From the NCBI RefSeq assembly GCF_000759475.1, contig NZ_CP009454.1:1550001-1614000 (forward strand): a stretch of 64,000 nt of DNA. The letters are read 5' to 3'. The notes under the pieces were generated by a model, which did not search any database, was not told the origin of the DNA, and saw only the letters and a list, made by a program, of their open reading frames with translations. This DNA comes from Pantoea rwandensis (lineage in GTDB: Bacteria; Pseudomonadota; Gammaproteobacteria; Enterobacterales; Enterobacteriaceae). The position numbers were made by a program, and so were the translations under genes. The number at the start of each line of letters is the position of its first letter. Position 1 is the first letter of the stretch. Of this stretch, positions 41,950-53,350 are shown in pieces.

Positions 41950-43122
41950 TTAATCGGCGTTGGCACGAACGATATCAGTAATCAGCTTGTTAACCGGCGC
42001 GAGGTCGATTGCCAATGCGTTACTTTCATACGCCGCTTGTGGACGCACGCTACTGGCCAGTGTGGCACCGTCTTTGTTTTGGGTATCCACTTTGACTAAG
42101 GTGGAGAGACCAATACGCAGTGGATGTTCAGCCACCTGTTGCGGGTCCAGCTCAATACGCACCGGTAAACGCTGAACCACTTTGATCCAGTTACCTGTCG
42201 CATTCTGTGCCGGCAGCAGAGAGAAGGCGCTACCCGTGCCCATATCCAGGCCGACAACTTTACCGTGATACTCCACGTCATCACCGTAAATATCACTGAC
42301 CACGGTCGCAGGCTGACCGATGCGCACGCCGGAAAGCTGCGTTTCTTTGAAGTTGGCATCAATCCACAAATTAGTGGCAGGCACTACCGCCAGCAGCGGC
42401 GTGCTGGTGGAGATCTGCGAACCGACCTGAACACTACGACGTGAAATATAGCCATCCATTGGACTACGGATATCGGTACGCTGCAGCGCCAGCCAGGCAT
42501 CACGCAATTCAGCCGCGCTTTGTTTGACGGCGGGTTGCTGTTCCAGATCGGTATTCAGGATCATCGCCTGATTCGCGTTGTACTGCTGCACGGCGACATC
42601 AAGTTGCGCTTTCGCCGTGGCCACGGCATCACGTGAGTGTTGCAGTTCTTCACGACCAATCAGGTTTGACGCACCCAGCGGCTCACGACGTTTCAGATCG
42701 GCTTCAGCCTGATCCAGAGCGGTCTGTTGCAGCTTGATGGTGGCCTGATACTGCTTGCCGTTGATCATCAATTGATGCGTCTGGCGGACGCTGGTGGCCA
42801 GTGCAGTCTGCGCTTTTTCAAACGCCTGCTCCGCATCGGTTTTATCCAGCGACACCAGAATGTCGCCTTTTTTCACGAAGTCAGTGTCATCGAACCAGAC
42901 TTTATTCACGCTGCCGGAAACCTGTGCCATCACCTGCACCTGGTTACCTGCCACATAGGCGTCATCGGTTTCCTGGAAATGGCGCAGCACCAAATACCAG
43001 TAAGCCAGATACGCCACCCCAATCAATACAAACACGATAGCCAGCAGGATCAGCACACCTTTGCGCTTCTTCTTTTTATTCGCTGGCTGTTGCGGGCTTT
43101 GCGCTTCCGCGGTCGCACTCAT
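41950..43122 (-). CDS. emrA: EmrA, membrane-fusion protein of the EmrAB pump
   Basis: Periplasmic adaptor (HlyD family) linking EmrB to TolC. 390 residues from ATG 43122 (MSATAEAQSPQQP), equal to E. coli. The frame continues seven codons upstream to an ATG at 43143, but GGAG precedes the 43122 codon. One N-terminal transmembrane helix (about 25-47, after a KKKKRK stretch), barrel-sandwich hybrid with ETDDAYVAGNQVQVMAQVSG, an alpha-hairpin (about 95-210) and GLDMGTGSAFSLLPAQNATGNW in the C-terminal part. Confidence 0.95.
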   Translation of the reverse strand: MSATAEAQSPQQPANKKKKRKGVLILLAIVFVLIGVAYLAYWYLVLRHFQETDDAYVAGNQVQVMAQVSGSVNKVWFDDTDFVKKGDILVSLDKTDAEQAFEKAQTALATSVRQTHQLMINGKQYQATIKLQQTALDQAEADLKRREPLGASNLIGREELQHSRDAVATAKAQLDVAVQQYNANQAMILNTDLEQQPAVKQSAAELRDAWLALQRTDIRSPMDGYISRRSVQVGSQISTSTPLLAVVPATNLWIDANFKETQLSGVRIGQPATVVSDIYGDDVEYHGKVVGLDMGTGSAFSLLPAQNATGNWIKVVQRLPVRIELDPQQVAEHPLRIGLSTLVKVDTQNKDGATLASSVRPQAAYESNALAIDLAPVNKLITDIVRANAD

Positions 43123-43185
43123 GTTGTTCTCCACGTTTTCCATTTAGCCGGGCTGTGTTGATCCTTCAACACGGTTTCCCGAGTC

Positions 43186-43212
43186 GAAAAAGCCAGCGTA
43201 TGAGACGCTGGC
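43186..43212 (-). terminator. Terminator-like hairpin between mprA and emrA
   Basis: Minus-strand stem GCCAGCG/CGCTGGC with a seven-base loop, followed by TTTTTC. It lies in the 149-bp gap inside the presumed mprA-emrA-emrB operon, so it would lower pump expression relative to the repressor. Confidence 0.75.
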
Positions 43213-43271
43213 CGGATAAAAGGGGATTAAAATAGCGATTTCGGAAGGTGATTGTGTCGCACTTCTTGCTA

Positions 43272-43802
43272 TTAGCGCGACAGGGAAGCGATAACCTGGT
43301 CTTCATCCATTTTATCAAGACGGTTAAGCAGCTTACGCGTAATCGCTTCCAGCTGATCCTGCTCGGATGTTGAGAGCGAAGACCACAGGTACTGCAGGCT
43401 CTGATGCTGTGGCGGCAGCAGCTGACGTAAGAATTCGTTACCTTTTTCTGTCAGGTGCAGATGCAGGCAGCGACGGTCATTATCGCTCTCGCGGCGCTCA
43501 ATCCAGCCACGTTTTTCCAGCTCATCAGCAATACGTGTTGCATTAGTACGTGAGGAACCCAGCGCAGAACTCAGTTCAGAAGGCTGGATGCTCTGGTTTT
43601 CTTGCGCATCAAGTGTGATCAGCGCCATGAATAAGGTCTCATTAATTCCCTGCGCCTTCAACATCTTGTTGCGGTTATCCAGCAGTTTTCCCTGCATATG
43701 CATGCACAGACGAGTCAGGATGATTTCCTGCAACGGAAAATCTTTATGGCGGTTAGCACGGATGTTCAGCATCTGTTCAATGGGAGTAAACGAACTTTCC
43801 AT
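43272..43802 (-). CDS. mprA: MprA (EmrR), MarR-family repressor of emrAB
   Basis: Winged-helix repressor of its own operon, released by binding the pump's substrates. 176 residues, equal to E. coli. Starts [32 protein letters not shown]. The winged helix is visible as [50 protein letters not shown] perfect 10-bp palindrome, AGTTGCAACT, lies 18 bp before the ATG and may be part of its operator. Confidence 0.95.
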   Translation of the reverse strand: MESSFTPIEQMLNIRANRHKDFPLQEIILTRLCMHMQGKLLDNRNKMLKAQGINETLFMALITLDAQENQSIQPSELSSALGSSRTNATRIADELEKRGWIERRESDNDRRCLHLHLTEKGNEFLRQLLPPQHQSLQYLWSSLSTSEQDQLEAITRKLLNRLDKMDEDQVIASLSR

Positions 43803-43819
43803 TTTAAAAAAAACCTCTT

Positions 43820-43829
43820 AGTTGCAACT
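43820..43829. promoter_or_regulatory. Palindrome in the mprA leader, candidate autoregulatory site
   Basis: AGTTGCAACT, self-complementary over 10 bp, next to TACTATAC on the minus strand, a possible -10. Assignment to MprA binding is an inference from position only. Confidence 0.35.
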
Positions 43830-44193
43830 GGTATAGTAAGGATGGTGACAGATTAAGCGTAGTCATATTTTCCGCCAGTGATTGTTCGCACGATCACATT
43901 GTCAACATCTGGCGTTCCAGGTCGTTCCATAACCTTGGGCAGTTCGCCCTGACAATTTGCCACGCTGGATGGTTAGATTGTCATCAATTCGCATCATGAA
44001 ATATTTTTAAGAAAAAATAATTTCGAGAGAAAAAATAACTCTGGTGAATAACTGTGCTGCTAACCATAACAAACTCAATCATCAATGAATAGTCTCACTC
44101 ACGTGATTGGGTGGGTCTTTACGCTTTCTAAACACTTTCGCTGCGGATATTACATCACCAAATCAATGGGTTAATTAACTAAATTGTAACATT

Positions 44194-44211
44194 TACGGTA
44201 TCAATACCGTA
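44194..44211. repeat. 18-bp palindrome in the mprA-proX gap
   Basis: Perfect arms TACGGTAT-CA-ATACCGTA. Operator-like, with no recognised regulator or gene beside it. The region 43830-44365 holds no gene I can support. Confidence 0.7.
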
Positions 44212-44365
44212 CCAGTTAAAATGATGAATTGCATTCGTTGAGAGGATCTAACCTCAGATAGTGCAGAGATGCGTCTCGGCTTAGCCATATTCACAGCGGA
44301 AGAAAAACGAAGATAATCATTTGTGGTTAATAGTAACCCAAAAAATTATTTCAATGGTGTGTTAA

Positions 44366-44398
44366 TTGACAGGACGTACCAGTGCGCTATAACGCACT
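44366..44398 (+). promoter_or_regulatory. Orphan plus-strand promoter with -10 inside a palindrome
   Basis: TTGACA (44366-44371), 16-bp spacer, TATAAC (44388-44393). The -10 lies within the inverted repeat AGTGCG-CTATAA-CGCACT (44381-44398). It points into the 3' end of proX, which is on the other strand, so it would make an antisense or short RNA. Confidence 0.5.
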
Positions 44399-44420
44399 AA
44401 ATGTGCGGGGATGGTGGAGA

Positions 44421-44442
44421 AGAGCGACCAAAAGGCCGCTCT
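44421..44442 (-). terminator. Weak hairpin after proX
   Basis: Minus-strand AGAGCGGCC/GGTCGCTCT with one G-U pair and a TTTT loop, followed by TCTCC; no T run. Confidence 0.4.
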
Positions 44443-44457
44443 ATAAGGGAAAGAGGA

Positions 44458-45453
44458 TTACTTCGCCGCAGCCTGTGCGTCAGAAACCCACTTATCAAAC
44501 TCGGCCTGATGGCCTTTGATCCAGCCGTCTACGTGGCTGTTAATGTCGGCTTCAGACGCGTGGCCCGCATGCATCGCCGCATTCTCCGCATTGATATCAG
44601 CCAGCGGCAGCTTCATTTCCGCAAACAGTTTTGCCGCCGCCGGGTTTTTCTCAGCCCAGGCTTTGTTAGCCACGATATGCATGGTGTTGACCGGGAAGCC
44701 ATAGTTCATGCCGTTAGGCAGTTTGGTATCCACTTTGCTCTGCGCGCCCGGCATGGATGAGAACGGCACCTGCAGCCACACTACATCTTTGCCCGGTTTT
44801 AGCACATCACTTACCCAGTAAGGCGTCCAGGTATAATAAAGAATCGGTTTACCCTGTTTGAAGCGGGTAATGGTGTCGGCAATCATCGCCGAGTAGTTGC
44901 CCTGGTTGTGCTCAACGGTGTTGCTCAGTTTGAAGGCATCAATCTGGTGGTTAATCACCGCTTCACAGCCCCAGCCTGGTGTACAGCCGGTGAGGTCGGC
45001 TTTGCCATCTCCGTTGGTATCAAACAGCTTGGCGATCTTAGGATCTTTTAGCTGTTCAAGATTGGTGATGTGATACTGATCCGCTGTTTTCTTGTCGATC
45101 AAATAGCCTTGTGCCGCGCCGGTCACGTAAGTGCCCTCACGGTAGAATTTCTGATCGCCACCGGCAGCGGCGTACATGTCATCATGCAGTGGTTTCCAGT
45201 TGGTGGCGATAAAGGTGGCATCACCCGCCGCGATGGTGGTGTAAGCCACGTTGTAATCCACTTCGCTAGGCTTATCGACGGTGTAGCCCAGTTTTTCCAG
45301 CGCACGGCTCACCAGCAGCGTCTGGAAAGTCTCTTCGGAAATATTGCTCTGAGCGGGTTTAACCGTAATGCCTTTACCGGGCAGGTCGGCGGCGGACACG
45401 TGGGTTGCGGCAAACGTCGTCAGGACGGCGGCGAATAGAGCTGTCTTGCGCAT
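44458..45453 (-). CDS. proX: ProX, glycine betaine/proline betaine-binding protein
   Basis: Periplasmic substrate-binding protein of the ProU osmoprotectant importer. 331 residues from ATG 45453 ([28 protein letters not shown]), with a signal peptide cut after VSA. AAGGA sits six bases ahead; an upstream in-frame ATG at 45459 touches that site and is unlikely. Trp residues forming the betaine box are conserved ([31 protein letters not shown]). Last gene of proVWX. Confidence 0.95.
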   Translation of the reverse strand: MRKTALFAAVLTTFAATHVSAADLPGKGITVKPAQSNISEETFQTLLVSRALEKLGYTVDKPSEVDYNVAYTTIAAGDATFIATNWKPLHDDMYAAAGGDQKFYREGTYVTGAAQGYLIDKKTADQYHITNLEQLKDPKIAKLFDTNGDGKADLTGCTPGWGCEAVINHQIDAFKLSNTVEHNQGNYSAMIADTITRFKQGKPILYYTWTPYWVSDVLKPGKDVVWLQVPFSSMPGAQSKVDTKLPNGMNYGFPVNTMHIVANKAWAEKNPAAAKLFAEMKLPLADINAENAAMHAGHASEADINSHVDGWIKGHQAEFDKWVSDAQAAAK

Positions 45454-45516
45454 AGTCATTCCTTATTTTACGTGTAGCGTCGGAGACGGACGGCCACGGC
45501 GGGCCGTCCAAAGAAA

Positions 45517-46737
45517 TCAGACTTTTTTACTGAAGGGGCGTAATAGCAAGCCAACGGGGCCGGTGTTATACCAGTGGCGACTACCACGGCTGCGGCTGTC
45601 ACGGCCAACAGATTGTGTCAGGCGGTCAAGAATAATCGCGAGGATAACGATACCGACACCGCCAACACTGGCGAGGCCCATATCCAGGCGACCAATACCG
45701 CGCAGGACCATCTGACCAAGACCGCCAACAGCGATCATCGAGGCGATCACCACCATCGACAGTGCCAGCATCAGTGTCTGGTTGACACCCGCCATGATGG
45801 TTGGCATCGCCAGCGGCAACTGCACTTTAAACAGCATCTGGCGGGGGCTGGCACCAAAGGACTCGCTGGCTTCAATAAGATCAGCGGGCACCTGTTTAAT
45901 GCCAAGAATGGTCAGACGGACAATCGGCGGCAACGCAAAGATAATGGTCACCACCACACCAGGCACGTTACCGATACCGAACAGCATCACAATTGGCACC
46001 AGGTATACAAAGGCGGGTGTGGTCTGCATCGCATCCAGTAATGGTCGCACAATTCTCGCCGCACGCTCACTGCGCGCCAGCCAGATACCGAGCGGTAATC
46101 CAATGATGATGCAGAACAGTAGGGCGGTCAGCACCAGCGCCAGCGTCACCATCGCTTGCGACCAGGCGCCGATCATGCCGATCAGCACCAGTGAAATCAG
46201 CGTGGCAATACCCATCGCCGGGCTGGCAATCTGCCAGGCGATCAGCGCAAACAACGCAATCGCAACGGGTGCAGGCAACCCCATCAACAGATTCTGGAAG
46301 GCACTGAGGATATAATCCACTGGCACACGAATGCCCTGGAACACCGGGCGGAAATGGTTCACTACCCAATCGATGCCTTCCGTCACCCAACGATCCAGCG
46401 GGATCATGGTGTTGTGGAAGGGGTCCATAATATTGAAATGTTCAGGTTTCGGCGCCGGCGCGCTGCTTAGCCAGTCGCTGCTACTGGCCGCCGAGGAGGC
46501 CGCATCATGACCTGCACTGGAGGCGGCATCATGGCCTGCACTGGAGGTGGCATCCGAGCCGGTGCTGGAGGCATTGCCCCAGGCATCAGTAGAACCTGAA
46601 CTGGCACTGCTATCCGCCGGGGCAGCACTCCCGCCCCAGGGATCGCTACTGCTGGCCGCCGCACTCGAATCTGTTGTAGCAGGTTGCGGCGTGGTCTGGC
46701 TGGCGCTGTCCCACGGATTGCTGGTTTGTTCACTCAT
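45517..46737 (-). CDS. proW: ProW, glycine betaine ABC permease with extended N-terminus
   Basis: Inner-membrane permease of ProU. 406 residues against 354 in E. coli; the extra length is a Ser/Ala-rich N-terminal tail of about 105 residues. The tail contains three short [P/A]-W-[D/G] motifs (NPWDSA, DPWGGS, DAWGNA) and a repeated AGHDAASS. From [23 protein letters not shown] onward it matches E. coli closely, including the EAA loop [24 protein letters not shown]. Overlaps proV by four bases (ATGA). Confidence 0.95.
   Translation of the reverse strand: MSEQTSNPWDSASQTTPQPATTDSSAAASSSDPWGGSAAPADSSASSGSTDAWGNASSTGSDATSSAGHDAASSAGHDAASSAASSSDWLSSAPAPKPEHFNIMDPFHNTMIPLDRWVTEGIDWVVNHFRPVFQGIRVPVDYILSAFQNLLMGLPAPVAIALFALIAWQIASPAMGIATLISLVLIGMIGAWSQAMVTLALVLTALLFCIIIGLPLGIWLARSERAARIVRPLLDAMQTTPAFVYLVPIVMLFGIGNVPGVVVTIIFALPPIVRLTILGIKQVPADLIEASESFGASPRQMLFKVQLPLAMPTIMAGVNQTLMLALSMVVIASMIAVGGLGQMVLRGIGRLDMGLASVGGVGIVILAIILDRLTQSVGRDSRSRGSRHWYNTGPVGLLLRPFSKKV
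46500..46570 (-). repeat. 24-bp-period repeats in the proW 5' region
   Basis: The plus strand reads GCATCATGACCTGCACTGGAGGC and again GCATCATGGCCTGCACTGGAGG, then a degenerate third copy. They encode the AGHDAASS repeats in frame. Confidence 0.75.
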
Positions 46738-47930
46738 GACTGGGCTCCTTCACGATCTAAAGCGCGCAATAGCATGCTTTTGGAAATAATACCGACGTAC
46801 TGATTCTCCTCGCCTACCACCGGCACCGCGCAGGGCGCTTGGGCAACGTGGGAAAGCAAATCGTTCAGTGAGGTATCCGCAGGAACCGCTAACGGCGTCT
46901 CAAGCAGGGCGCTATCCAGACCTTCACCCGCGGCCAGTGCTGCTTTAAGTGAATCGGTTGAAACCACGCCGACAAATTTCTGTTTCTCCAGCACATAGCC
47001 AAATTCGCGGTCCTCATCCTGCAGCAGTTTGATGGCGGATCGCGGGCCAAAACCGGCCGCTTTACGAATCAGTGCGCCAGCGCTACGACGGGCGATATCC
47101 TTAGCGCTAAACACATGGCTGATATCGACACCCCGGAAGAAGGTGCGCACATAATCGTTCGCGGGATTATTCAGAATCTCATCCGGCGTGCCGACCTGAA
47201 CGACTTCGCCGCCCTGCATGATGGCGATGCGATCGCCAATACGCATCGCTTCGTCGAGATCGTGAGAGATAAACACGATGGTACGCTGATGTTTCGCCTG
47301 CAGTTTCACCAACTCATCCTGCATTTCAGTGCGGATAAGCGGATCGAGGGCGGAGAAGGCTTCATCCATCAATAATATATCGGGATTGATTGCCAGCGCG
47401 CGGGCTAATCCGACGCGTTGACGCATACCACCAGAGAGTTCATCCGGGTAGGCGTGGGCATAATTATCCAGTCCCACCTGACGCAATGCTTCCAGCGCTT
47501 TTTCCTGACGTTCCTGTAACGCCACGCCCGCTAATTCCATGCCGAAGGCGGTATTATTGAGAACCGTCATATGGGGCATTAATGCGAAGGATTGGAATAC
47601 CATGCTGATCTTATTTCTGCGCACTTCACGCAGTTCAGCATCCGATATTTTCGCAATATTGACACCGTCAATGATCACCTGGCCGCGAGTGGGCTCGATC
47701 AGACGATTGAGAAGGCGAACCATGGTGGATTTCCCTGAACCGGAGAGCCCCATGATGACGAAGATCTCGCCTTCTTCAATGGCCAGACTGGCATCTTTTA
47801 CGCCGACTGAGAGACCGGTTTTCGCCAGAATCGTCTCTTTGCTTTCGCCTTTCTCAATCAGCTTAAATGCCTTTTCGGGGTGATCCCCAAATACCTTATA
47901 TAAATTCTTTACTTCGAGTTTAATTGCCAT
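46734..47930 (-). CDS. proV: ProV, glycine betaine ABC transporter ATPase
   Basis: Energises ProU import and senses ionic strength. 398 residues (400 in E. coli). Walker [10 protein letters not shown] near residue 60, signature [15 protein letters not shown], Walker [14 protein letters not shown]. The C-terminal tandem CBS module ([39 protein letters not shown]) is the osmosensing part of the family. First gene of proVWX. Confidence 0.96.
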   Translation of the reverse strand: MAIKLEVKNLYKVFGDHPEKAFKLIEKGESKETILAKTGLSVGVKDASLAIEEGEIFVIMGLSGSGKSTMVRLLNRLIEPTRGQVIIDGVNIAKISDAELREVRRNKISMVFQSFALMPHMTVLNNTAFGMELAGVALQERQEKALEALRQVGLDNYAHAYPDELSGGMRQRVGLARALAINPDILLMDEAFSALDPLIRTEMQDELVKLQAKHQRTIVFISHDLDEAMRIGDRIAIMQGGEVVQVGTPDEILNNPANDYVRTFFRGVDISHVFSAKDIARRSAGALIRKAAGFGPRSAIKLLQDEDREFGYVLEKQKFVGVVSTDSLKAALAAGEGLDSALLETPLAVPADTSLNDLLSHVAQAPCAVPVVGEENQYVGIISKSMLLRALDREGAQS

Positions 47931-48002
47931 GCAGTAATTAATTTCCCGGTTAAATGTTTAGCTATTTCTTGTAATGATCTCGATTAAATTTAAGCGCCCT
48001 AT

Positions 48003-48030
48003 AACCTAGCATAGTGAGAATATCTGACAA
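48003..48030 (-). promoter_or_regulatory. Candidate proV promoter
   Basis: Minus-strand TTGTCA (48030-48025), 16-bp spacer, TAGGTT (48008-48003), about 65 bp ahead of the proV start. The remainder of 47931-48296 is AT-rich with no gene visible. Confidence 0.4.
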
Positions 48031-48300
48031 CCCTTGGTGCGGATATTTGGTTGAGCGAGCGTGCGCAGATTGGCGATAATTCCAGTGTTCACAAGGGATG
48101 AGGGTGAATCATTTTTTTCTGAATTTTTTGTGAATTTAACCCGCTTTCATGGCAAATGCTCAGTGAAACACGAATAAATTGCGCTTATGTAGACGATATA
48201 ATGGACGAATGAATGGCGCTAAAATGACAAAATAATGAAGCTGAGAAAGGGAAATAACGGGGGAATATTTGTCAGTCTGAAGAGGAAATATGAAAGCGAT

Positions 48301-48325
48301 GAAAGGGCGCGCTGTGGCGCGCCCT
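48301..48325 (-). terminator. nrdF hairpin
   Basis: Self-complementary stem GGGCGCGC-TGTG-GCGCGCCC, followed on the minus strand by TTTC. Strong stem, weak T tract. Confidence 0.6.
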
Positions 48326-48342
48326 GTGCTGCAGGCCTGAGG

Positions 48343-51427
<3,085 letters not shown>

Positions 51428-51449
<22 letters not shown>

Positions 51450-51832
51450 AATTGGGTTACTCCCGCTTTTACATTAGCGATATCGTCGGGGGTTCCCATC
51501 AGCTCAAAGCGGTAGAGATAAGGAACCTGACATTTCTGCGCAATAATGTCGCCCGCCAGGCAGTAGCCTTCACCGAAGTTGCGGTTACCGGCAGCAATCA
51601 CCCCGCGAATACCGCGTCGGTTGGCGTCATCATTAAGGAATTGAATCACTTGTCTGGGCACCGCACCTCGCGCGCTGCCGCCGCCGTAGCTCGGCACCAC
51701 TAAGATATAGGGCTGGTCGATATTGAGGCACTGCTTGCCATCCACCGGAATGCGGCGAGCAGGCAGTCCCAGACGAGTGATAAATCGGTGCGTGTTTTCC
51801 GACTGGCTAGAGAAGTAGACCAGTGGGAACAT
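51428..51832 (-). CDS. nrdI: NrdI, flavodoxin-like protein for Mn-NrdF activation
   Basis: FMN protein that delivers oxidant to assemble the dimanganese tyrosyl radical of NrdF. 134 residues from ATG 51832 ([18 protein letters not shown]); the frame open to 51910 only overlaps nrdH. The FMN-phosphate loop is YFSSQSENT and the glycine-rich loop [33 protein letters not shown] completes the site. The ATG lies 5 bp after the nrdH stop. Confidence 0.95.
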
Positions 51833-51836
51833 CGCC

Positions 51837-52079
51837 TTATCCCCCGACTGCAGCGAGCTGGCGCAGGCTGGCGATTTTGTCAGGGCGGAAGCCGCTCCAG
51901 TGGTCATCATGGGTCATGACAACGGGCACCTGGCGATAGCCGAGGGATTTGAGGTTATCAATGGCTTCCGGTTGGGTATCGAGGTTGATCAGCTGATAGT
52001 CGATACCTTTGCGGTCCATGGCATTTTTTGTCGCGTTGCACTGGACACAGTTGTTTTTAGTGTAAATAATAATGCGCAT
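51837..52079 (-). CDS. nrdH: NrdH, glutaredoxin-like hydrogen donor
   Basis: Thioredoxin-reductase-dependent electron donor for NrdEF. 80 residues from ATG 52079 (81 in E. coli). Redox motif C11-VQ-C14 and the NrdH-specific WSGFRPDK are present. AGGGAAATACGA precedes the start; the open frame to 52163 runs into the promoter. Confidence 0.95.
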   Translation of the reverse strand: MRIIIYTKNNCVQCNATKNAMDRKGIDYQLINLDTQPEAIDNLKSLGYRQVPVVMTHDDHWSGFRPDKIASLRQLAAVGG

Positions 52080-52186
52080 GATTCGTATTTCCCTTTGATT
52101 GCGGTCTGGATGCGAGATACGAAGCAAAATCCTATTTGCAGCGAACTTCGTCCTTGACGACATCTGGTAGCGAGTTGATGGGTTGA

Positions 52187-52233
52187 ATACTAGATGTAGT
52201 GCTCGTGGTGGTCAAGCCCACCAGATATAGGGT
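52187..52233 (-). promoter_or_regulatory. nrdHIEF promoter with two NrdR boxes
   Basis: Minus strand TTGACC (52215-52210), 17-bp spacer, TAGTAT (52192-52187). Two NrdR-like boxes, GCACTACATCTAGTAT (52202-52187) over the -10 and ACCCTATATCTGGTGG (52233-52218) just upstream of the -35, start 31 bp apart, three helical turns. Confidence 0.78.
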
Positions 52234-52363
52234 TTTGTTATTTTGATCTTCGGATAATCGCTAACACCAGAGATCATGCGCCTTCCAGGCCCGAAATTTT
52301 TTTGTAAAGGCGCAGGGCGTGAAATTTAGGTCGAATTTTGTGCGTATTCATTCACTACAGGCA

Positions 52364-52389
52364 TAAAAAAGCCCCGCAATCGCGAGGCT
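52364..52389 (-). terminator. ygaM terminator
   Basis: Minus-strand stem AGCCTCGC/GCGGGGCT with a GATT loop and one G-U pair, then TTTTTT. The gap 52234-52363 shows no gene. Confidence 0.88.
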
Positions 52390-52410
52390 CTCTTTAAACG
52401 CCAGTGGCGG

Positions 52411-52728
52411 TTAACGGCGTGACATCAACAGTGCCCCAAGCACCAGACCCACAGCTGCACCGACACCTACGCCATGCCAGGGTTTATCGTGCACATAGGC
52501 ATCAACCTGATAGCTGGCGTCACGCGCTGCCTGAGAAACACGGCTGTTACCGTTATTCAGTTTTGCGCGAGTCTGTTTTAACAGCGACTGCGCTTTGCTG
52601 CGCGCGCTGTCCACTTCATCTTTGGCTTCGCTGCCGTAAGATTTAAGTAATGCTTCGAGCGAATCTGCCAGCTCATTCACATCCTGATTAATATCAATGT
52701 CATCGTTTTTGCTTACGCGATTAAACAT
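52411..52728 (-). CDS. ygaM: YgaM, ElaB/YqjD-family membrane-anchored protein (DUF883)
   Basis: Small stationary-phase inner-membrane protein; ElaB/YqjD relatives tether ribosomes. 105 residues (about 109 in E. coli). The N-terminal two thirds is helical and charged (NQDVNELADSLEALLKSYGSEAKDEVDSARSKAQSLLKQTR), and the C-terminal GVGVGAAVGLVLGALLMSRR is the membrane anchor with glycine zipper. Divergent from ygaC. Confidence 0.9.
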   Translation of the reverse strand: MFNRVSKNDDIDINQDVNELADSLEALLKSYGSEAKDEVDSARSKAQSLLKQTRAKLNNGNSRVSQAARDASYQVDAYVHDKPWHGVGVGAAVGLVLGALLMSRR

Positions 52729-52759
52729 TTTTTCGCTCCCTTTGATTTAACAAGTAATA

Positions 52760-52770
52760 CTTAGTGTAGA
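52760..52770 (-). promoter_or_regulatory. Candidate sigma-S type -10 of ygaM
   Basis: Minus strand TCTACACTAAG, close to the extended -10 CTACACT preferred by RpoS, about 32 bp ahead of the ygaM ATG. No -35 is evident. Confidence 0.5.
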
Positions 52771-52877
52771 CGAAACGTGACTAAACGCAGGCGTATGCCA
52801 GGCTTTAGGGAAATTCCGAATGTCCTGTATGTCGGGCTGTTGTAAGGTTGCGGGGCTGTGAGAAGAGAGGAGCAAGC

Positions 52878-53216
52878 ATGTATTTACGTCCGGATGAGGT
52901 AGCGCGCGTACTGGAAAAGGCAGGGTTCGAAATGGACGCCCTGACGCCGAAAATCTACGGTTATCGTCGTGGTGAAAGCTATGTCTACGTCAATCGCGAA
53001 GCGCGCATGGGCCGCACCGCATTGATTATTCACCCTACGCTGAAAGAGAAAAGTCAGCACTTTGCTGAACCCGCTTCAGAGATGAAAACCTGCGATCACT
53101 ACACGCAGTTTCCACTTTATCTGATGGGTGAATCCCAGGAACATTACGGTATTCCGCACGGTTTTAGCTCGCGTATTGCGCTTGAGCGCTATCTGCAAGG
53201 CGTATTTGGCGCCTGA
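52878..53216 (+). CDS. ygaC: YgaC, DUF2002 family protein
   Basis: Conserved small cytosolic protein of unknown function. 112 residues from ATG 52878 ([22 protein letters not shown]), preceded by [39 protein letters not shown] and [35 protein letters not shown] match E. coli YgaC nearly throughout. Confidence 0.92.
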   Translation: MYLRPDEVARVLEKAGFEMDALTPKIYGYRRGESYVYVNREARMGRTALIIHPTLKEKSQHFAEPASEMKTCDHYTQFPLYLMGESQEHYGIPHGFSSRIALERYLQGVFGA

Positions 53217-53277
53217 TGTTGTGCCCCGTTGACGCGGGGCCACCCCCCTATATTTAAAACCCTTACCCTTTGCCACG

Positions 53278-53306
53278 TTGCAAATTGCTACGCTGGCGCG
53301 TATAAC
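53278..53306 (+). promoter_or_regulatory. mmuPM promoter
   Basis: TTGCAA (53278-53283), 17-bp spacer, TATAAC (53301-53306). Confidence 0.7.
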
Positions 53307-53319
53307 CCTGTGTCCATAT

Positions 53320-53343
53320 AGATGTTCAGACGTCCATACGGAT
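53320..53343 (+). promoter_or_regulatory. MetJ boxes ahead of mmuP
   Basis: Three abutting 8-bp units AGATGTTC, AGACGTCC, ATACGGAT matching the AGACGTCT met box at 5, 7 and 5 of 8 positions, just downstream of the promoter. Methionine repression is inferred. Confidence 0.7.
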
Positions 53344-53350
53344 AAAAATA

